A DNA stretch of 64,000 nucleotides from Neotamlana nanhaiensis (GTDB lineage Bacteria; Bacteroidota; Bacteroidia; Flavobacteriales; Flavobacteriaceae): assembly GCF_000943555.1 (NCBI RefSeq), contig NZ_JTDV01000013.1, forward strand, positions 62,001 to 126,000. Direction: 5' to 3'. The position numbers and the translations under genes were made by a program. The notes beneath the pieces were generated by a model. The model worked only from the letters and a program-made list of their open reading frames with translations. It had not been told where the DNA came from and ran no database searches. Below are positions 59,750 through 64,000 of this stretch, in pieces. Position 1 is the first letter of the stretch; every line of letters begins with the position of its first letter.

Positions 59750-61549
59750 ATGAACGAACACGCAAATCCAGACATCAAAAACGCTCAAGTAGAAGCCGAG
59801 GCTGCTTCAAAATACGATGAGTTATTAAAAGCAAGAAAAGAAGCTAGACAAGAAACAGCTGCTAAACAACAACCAGAAATTAAATGGTTAACCGAGCACA
59901 GTCGTAAATTTTTATCGTCGGGTTATCTTACCGAGGATACTACGCCAGAAGAGCGTATTTTAGAAATTGCGCAACGTGCCGAAGATATTTTGAAAATAGA
60001 CGGATTTGCCGATAAGTTTTATGGCTATATGGCCGAAGGGTATTACTCGTTAGCATCACCTGTTTGGTCTAACTTTGGTAAAAAACGCGGTTTGCCAATT
60101 AGCTGTTTTGGGTCGCATGTGTCAGACGATATGGGTGATATTTTATACACGCAATCGGAAGTTGGAATGATGTCGAAATTAGGTGGTGGTACTTCTGGAT
60201 ATTTTGGTAAATTACGTCACCGTGGTGCGCCTGTAAAAAACAATGGCGAGTCGTCTGGAGCGGTACACATTATGCAATTGTTTGAAAAAATGGTTGATGT
60301 AGTGAGTCAAGGTTCTGTAAGACGTGGTCGCTTTTCCCCATATTTACCTATCGATCATAGCGATATTAATGAGTTTTTAGAAATTGGTACCGAAGGTAAT
60401 CCAATTCAAGAACTTACCCATGGTGTAACCGTTGGTAACGAGTGGATGCAAGAAATGATTGATGGCGATGTTGAAAAGCGTACACTTTGGGCTAAAATTT
60501 TACAACGTAGAGGTGAAATAGGATATCCTTATATTTTCTTTAGAGACAATGCCAATAACAATGCGGCCGATGTTTATAGAGATAAAGGACATGAAATTTA
60601 TGCAAGTAACTTATGTAGCGAAATTATGCTACCTACAAACGAAAAATGGTCGTTTGTATGTGTGTTATCGTCAATAAACTTGTTACATTACGACAAATGG
60701 AAAGATACCGATGCGGTTGAAACCATGATTTATTTCCTTGATGCTGTTTTAGAAGAATTCATCACAAAATTAGAAGTGTATAGAGACTCGCCGAACCGCG
60801 ACGACCAACAAACCTTCTTATTTATGGAACGTGCTTATAACTTTGCTAAAGAAAACAGAGCTTTAGGAATGGGCGCATTAGGATGGCACTCGTACTTACA
60901 AAGTAAAATGTTATCGTTCGATAGTCAAGAAGCCTTTAACTTAAACAGCGAAATTTTTAAAACAATAAAAGAGCGTTCTATTAAAGCTTCAGAAGAGTTA
61001 GCCAAGTTATTTGGTGAGCCAGAAGTTTTAAAAGGTTATGGCAGACGTAATACAACCTTAAATGCTATTGCACCAACAACGTCTTCAGCGTTTATTTTAG
61101 GTCAAGTATCACAAGGTATCGAGCCAATATGGTCTAATAGTTATGTAAAAGATATTGCTAAAATAAAAACAACCATTAAAAACCCGTTTTTATTAAATCT
61201 GTTAGAAGAAAAAGGAATGAACACCAACGAAGTTTGGAAGAGTATTCGCGATTACGATGGATCTGTACAGCATCTTGACTTTTTAACCGAGCATGAAAAG
61301 GATGTGTTTAAAACCTATTCTGAAATCGATCAGTTAACTATTATTTACCAAGCTGCAAACCGCCAAAACCATATCGATCAAGGGCAATCTATAAACATTA
61401 TGGTGCACCCAGATATGCCAGTAAAAGATATTAATAAAATTTACGTTACAGCTTGGAAATTAGGTATAAAATCGCTGTACTATCAACACAGTATGAATGC
61501 AGCGCAAAAATTCAAACAGAAAAAAGAGTGTACTAGCTGTGAAGGTTAA
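59750..61549 (+). CDS. nrdA: Ribonucleotide reductase alpha subunit lacking an ATP-cone
   Basis: A 599-residue catalytic subunit that reduces ribonucleoside diphosphates. Active-site residues are the redox pair Cys119 (ISCFGSH) and Cys304 (FVCVLSS), the triad Asn287, Cys289 and Glu291 (NLCSEI; Cys289 carries the thiyl radical), the Tyr pair in KSLYYQHS and the C-terminal shuttle Cys594/Cys597 (CTSCEG). The N-terminus has only ~50 residues before the barrel and no ATP-cone, so activity control must come from the cone on NrdB. The genes are 3 bases apart and clearly an operon. A terminator follows at 61571. Confidence 0.97.
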   Translation: MNEHANPDIKNAQVEAEAASKYDELLKARKEARQETAAKQQPEIKWLTEHSRKFLSSGYLTEDTTPEERILEIAQRAEDILKIDGFADKFYGYMAEGYYSLASPVWSNFGKKRGLPISCFGSHVSDDMGDILYTQSEVGMMSKLGGGTSGYFGKLRHRGAPVKNNGESSGAVHIMQLFEKMVDVVSQGSVRRGRFSPYLPIDHSDINEFLEIGTEGNPIQELTHGVTVGNEWMQEMIDGDVEKRTLWAKILQRRGEIGYPYIFFRDNANNNAADVYRDKGHEIYASNLCSEIMLPTNEKWSFVCVLSSINLLHYDKWKDTDAVETMIYFLDAVLEEFITKLEVYRDSPNRDDQQTFLFMERAYNFAKENRALGMGALGWHSYLQSKMLSFDSQEAFNLNSEIFKTIKERSIKASEELAKLFGEPEVLKGYGRRNTTLNAIAPTTSSAFILGQVSQGIEPIWSNSYVKDIAKIKTTIKNPFLLNLLEEKGMNTNEVWKSIRDYDGSVQHLDFLTEHEKDVFKTYSEIDQLTIIYQAANRQNHIDQGQSINIMVHPDMPVKDINKIYVTAWKLGIKSLYYQHSMNAAQKFKQKKECTSCEG

Positions 61550-61570
61550 TACAAAAGTGTTATGGATTTT

Positions 61571-61606
61571 AAAAAAGCATCTCAATTTTTTGAGATGCTT
61601 TTTTTA
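61571..61606 (+). terminator. Intrinsic terminator after nrdA
   Basis: AAAAAGCATCTCA (61572-61584) pairs with TGAGATGCTTTTT (61591-61603) around ATTTTT, followed by more Ts. It lies 22 bases after the nrdA stop. Confidence 0.9.
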
Positions 61607-61652
61607 TTTAAAAGATATAATGTAACGCGTGATAATGCAATTACAAGGTACT

Positions 61653-61688
61653 AAAAAGCCCTGTAAGGTTCAAAAAACCTCACAAGGC
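61653..61688 (-). terminator. Intrinsic terminator for the leftward OmpA-family gene
   Basis: Read on the minus strand, GCCTTGTGAGGTT (61688-61676) pairs with AACCTTACAGGGC (61670-61658) with two G-T pairs, followed by TTTTTAG. It lies 35 bases after the stop of the OmpA-family gene. Confidence 0.8.
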
Positions 61689-61723
61689 GATGTTCAATGG
61701 AATATGAGTGACTAATTTCTAAT

Positions 61724-62584
61724 TTAATCCAAAATATTTTCTGCCAAAGTACTATCGTTATCTGCCATTAAAGCAAAAAACTTATCGATGTTTGGTAAAA
61801 TTATAATACGAGTTCTTCTGTTTTTTGCTCTATCTTCGGCGTTGTCGTTGCTGGCAATAGGCTGGTAACTACTTCTACCAGAAGCAATCATTTTATCAGG
61901 AGAAACGTTGTATTGATCTTGTAATTTTCTAACTACCGATGTGGCTCTTAAAACACTTAAATCCCAGTTATCTGATACTTTAGCCGTATTAATTGTTCTA
62001 GCATCGGTATGGCCTTCAATCATCACATCTAAACTAGGTTCAGAGTTTATTACATCGGCAAGTTTTTTAAGTACGTTATCGGCTTTATTGCTTAAACGGT
62101 AGCTTCCGGTGTTAAATAACATATTGTCTGCAATAGATATCATTACAACAGTTTCGTTAATATCTACCGCAAAATCTTCATCTTCGTTAATATTATTGTC
62201 GTTAATGGCTTTTTCAAGATTGTAAGCCACAGCTAAATTCATAGAATCTTTTAGGGTTTTAGCTTTGCTTAATTTGCTCGCATCAACGTGTTTTAACGTG
62301 GCTCTCATTTGCGTTTTGGCATCGTTCGATATAAGTGTGCCATTTTGCGAAACTTCTAGCTTAGCATCGCTTTCTTCTTTAAGAGACATTATTTTATTGT
62401 TGTAATTGGCAACACGAGCTTCAATTTTCGCAAATTTAGCCTCAAGGTCTTCTTTAGCAACTTTAGTTTTTAGTAGTTCGCTTTTTATTTCACCATTTTC
62501 TTGTTGTAGTGCTACATATTTTTTCTTTGAAACACATGACACGGTAAAAATGGTTGCTAATAATAAAACTGAAAAGTTCTTCAT
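61724..62584 (-). CDS. OmpA-family peptidoglycan-binding lipoprotein
   Basis: A 286-residue lipoprotein with lipobox TVSC (Cys17), a coiled coil (about 20-80: VALQQENGEIKSELLKTKVAKEDLEAKFAKIEARV), a linker and a C-terminal OmpA domain (about 145-275): MLFNTGSYRLSNKADNVLKKLADVI, IEGHTDARTINTAKVSDNWDLSVLRATSVVRKL and DRAKNRRTRIIILP with the Asp and Arg that hold the peptidoglycan peptide. It should tie the outer membrane to the cell wall; the form resembles the chaperone/stator-like OmpA lipoproteins of the phylum. Its own terminator is at 61653. Confidence 0.93.
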   Translation of the reverse strand: MKNFSVLLLATIFTVSCVSKKKYVALQQENGEIKSELLKTKVAKEDLEAKFAKIEARVANYNNKIMSLKEESDAKLEVSQNGTLISNDAKTQMRATLKHVDASKLSKAKTLKDSMNLAVAYNLEKAINDNNINEDEDFAVDINETVVMISIADNMLFNTGSYRLSNKADNVLKKLADVINSEPSLDVMIEGHTDARTINTAKVSDNWDLSVLRATSVVRKLQDQYNVSPDKMIASGRSSYQPIASNDNAEDRAKNRRTRIIILPNIDKFFALMADNDSTLAENILD

Positions 62585-62671
62585 AATAATTTAATCTTAA
62601 TGGTTTGTAATACTTACGAAGCAAAACCATTTATAGATGTTTAAATTATTATTTTAAGAATATTTTAGGAG

Positions 62672-64000
62672 TTATTCTTTTATGGTTGCAGGCTCAACAG
62701 AGTCGTCGTGAGCACTGTAATATTCTTCTAAAAGTGTCATCATTGCCTTGAGTAAATCTTTGGTTTCTAATAAAATACTAAAATACAATGTCGTATTTTT
62801 AGGGCTCGATTCTTCGGTGCGTGTGCGCTCAACTTGTTTTTGTATTTTGTCGTTAAGTAAATTAAAAATCTCTTGTTTTTTACTTAAAACGATGCCTATT
62901 TCTTCAAAAGAATGCGAATTAAATGATGTTTTAGTACTTTCAAATAGGTTTTCTAAAACTTTATCAACCTCTTTTAATTCTTTAATTTGAGTGAATTTTA
63001 ACTTTTTATGATTGTTATTTACATGCTTATAACTCACATTTGAAATGTATTCGAGCGACTGCGTAATATCTTGTAAATGACTTAATATGGTAATGTAAAA
63101 GTTACTTGCTGTAGCACTTGGTTCGTCTAATTTTTTAATAAAATAGAAGATGTTATCACGAAGTTCTTCAATTTCTTCCGATAGTTTATTAATGTTGTTT
63201 TTATTCTTTTTAAGCTGTTTTAAGTTGTGGGTAGCCAAACCGTTTATAGCGCCACTGTAAATTTTGTTGCCACGTTTTACTACGTTAGCAATATTATTAG
63301 CACTTTCAACAATAACACCTTGTGTAGAGCTACTTTCTGCTTTTTTAAGACTGTCTTCAGCTTTTTGTTCTTTAGCCTTTTTACTATGTACAATAGAGTT
63401 TCTAATTAAAAGAATAACCGCAATAGTTAATAAGGCAGTTAACGCATAACCGCGCCCATAAAATAAAATTAATGCCATAACTGCGGCTGCTACAAAAGCA
63501 CTTAAAGCAGTAAAAAACCAACCACCAATTACATTAAGTACACCAGCAACACGATAAACAGCACTTTCGCTGCCCCAAGCTCTGTCGGCTAACGAGGTTC
63601 CCATAGCAACCATAAAAGTTACGTAAGTTGTAGAAAGCGGTAGTTTCATTGAGGTTGCAATAGAAATTAATACACTTGCAACCATTAGGTTTACGGCAGC
63701 TCGAACTAAATCGAATGCTGGTAAATCTTCCTTTTTTATTACTGTTGAAACCACTGGTTTTTTAAACTGTTGTTCAATTTTTTGTTTAAATGAATTAGGT
63801 AGCATGTTATTAAAACCTTCGGAAGCTACGATGCTATATCGAACAATACTTCTTGATAAAAAGTTGGGTTCAAAACGTTCTGAGCCTTCATCTTGACGCG
63901 ATAAATCAACCGATGTTTTTACAACCGCACGAGCTTTACTAGAAAACCATAAGGTTAACACCATAATAATACCTGCAATTAAAAGTAAATATGGTTTGGT
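62672..64000 (-). CDS. PiT family phosphate transporter, C-terminal part with PhoU-like tail
   Basis: Partial gene entering from the right edge; the frame is open to base 64000 and the ATG at 63964 is internal (it follows TKPYLLLIAGII). 443 residues are visible. The second PiT signature is LPLSTTYVTFMVAMGTSLADRAWGSES, with several helices around it (about 1-25, 100-130, 150-210). The last ~200 residues are helical and charged (LKQLKKNKNNINKLSEEIEE, ILSHLQDITQSLEYISNVSYKHV) and look like a PhoU-type domain fused to the carrier. PiT carriers move phosphate with protons or sodium. The fused tail may gate or sense transport. Family is firm; the N-terminal half is unseen. Confidence 0.92.
   Translation of the reverse strand, partial: TKPYLLLIAGIIMVLTLWFSSKARAVVKTSVDLSRQDEGSERFEPNFLSRSIVRYSIVASEGFNNMLPNSFKQKIEQQFKKPVVSTVIKKEDLPAFDLVRAAVNLMVASVLISIATSMKLPLSTTYVTFMVAMGTSLADRAWGSESAVYRVAGVLNVIGGWFFTALSAFVAAAVMALILFYGRGYALTALLTIAVILLIRNSIVHSKKAKEQKAEDSLKKAESSSTQGVIVESANNIANVVKRGNKIYSGAINGLATHNLKQLKKNKNNINKLSEEIEELRDNIFYFIKKLDEPSATASNFYITILSHLQDITQSLEYISNVSYKHVNNNHKKLKFTQIKELKEVDKVLENLFESTKTSFNSHSFEEIGIVLSKKQEIFNLLNDKIQKQVERTRTEESSPKNTTLYFSILLETKDLLKAMMTLLEEYYSAHDDSVEPATIKE

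Noticed and set aside
63964-64000. Start of the PiT gene at the ATG at 63964
   Set aside because: The frame continues without a stop to the window edge and encodes a membrane helix, and the first half of the PiT fold is missing, so the gene is partial.

Overview
The window is chromosomal DNA from a member of the Flavobacteriaceae (Bacteroidota), probably marine; the genus cannot be fixed from the sequence. The support is low GC, TAnnTTTG-type promoter elements in place of sigma70 -10 boxes, near absence of Shine-Dalgarno sequences, lipoproteins with short lipoboxes, a TonB-dependent thiamine receptor behind a TPP riboswitch, the ftsX/DUF3098/uppP/truB gene order, and a class I ribonucleotide reductase whose beta subunit carries the ATP-cone. 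I see no rRNA, tRNA, CRISPR array, prophage or intact transposon.

Region 1 (1-10758) is a carbohydrate-use locus aimed at pectin, most likely rhamnogalacturonan I. It has a PL11 rhamnogalacturonan lyase, an AraC-type activator, and a leftward operon of an MFS sugar porter, a DUF5107/TPR protein, a lipoprotein GH2 enzyme and the start of a GH35-like enzyme. No SusC/SusD pair is present in the window.

Region 2 (11127-23445) is a vitamin block: pnuC, a NadR-like kinase, DUF4301 and arfB, then a TPP riboswitch with a TonB-dependent receptor, then a second TPP riboswitch and thiS-thiC-tenI-thiE-thiG-thiH-thiF. thiC makes the pyrimidine, thiS/G/H/F with tenI make the thiazole, and thiE joins them. 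thiD and thiL are not in the window.

Region 3 (23447-36922) is mostly single housekeeping genes and small operons: a Rieske-like lipoprotein, greA, a HIT protein, a sensor kinase, aat, an Acr3 arsenite exporter behind a perfect palindrome, tag, and the truB-uppP-DUF3098-ftsX cluster. Region 4 (37158-57905) holds leuS, a SemiSWEET, a zinc peptidase, a membrane-anchored MutS-like ATPase, a LytS/LytT pair, a nitrilase, comF, glyS, an Lrp regulator beside a saccharopine-dehydrogenase-like enzyme, pckA and marC. Region 5 (57906-64000) has nrdB-nrdA behind a 566-bp AT-rich leader, an OmpA-family lipoprotein and the C-terminal part of a PiT phosphate transporter.

The most unusual content is at the DNA level. 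Two families of non-coding repeats recur between genes: four copies of an element with TAACGC-type ends, and two copies of a ~130-bp hairpin element ending in a T-tract. Shorter palindromic or tandem repeats lie inside functional parts: a TPP riboswitch arm, the signal peptide of the thiamine receptor and the editing domain of leuS.
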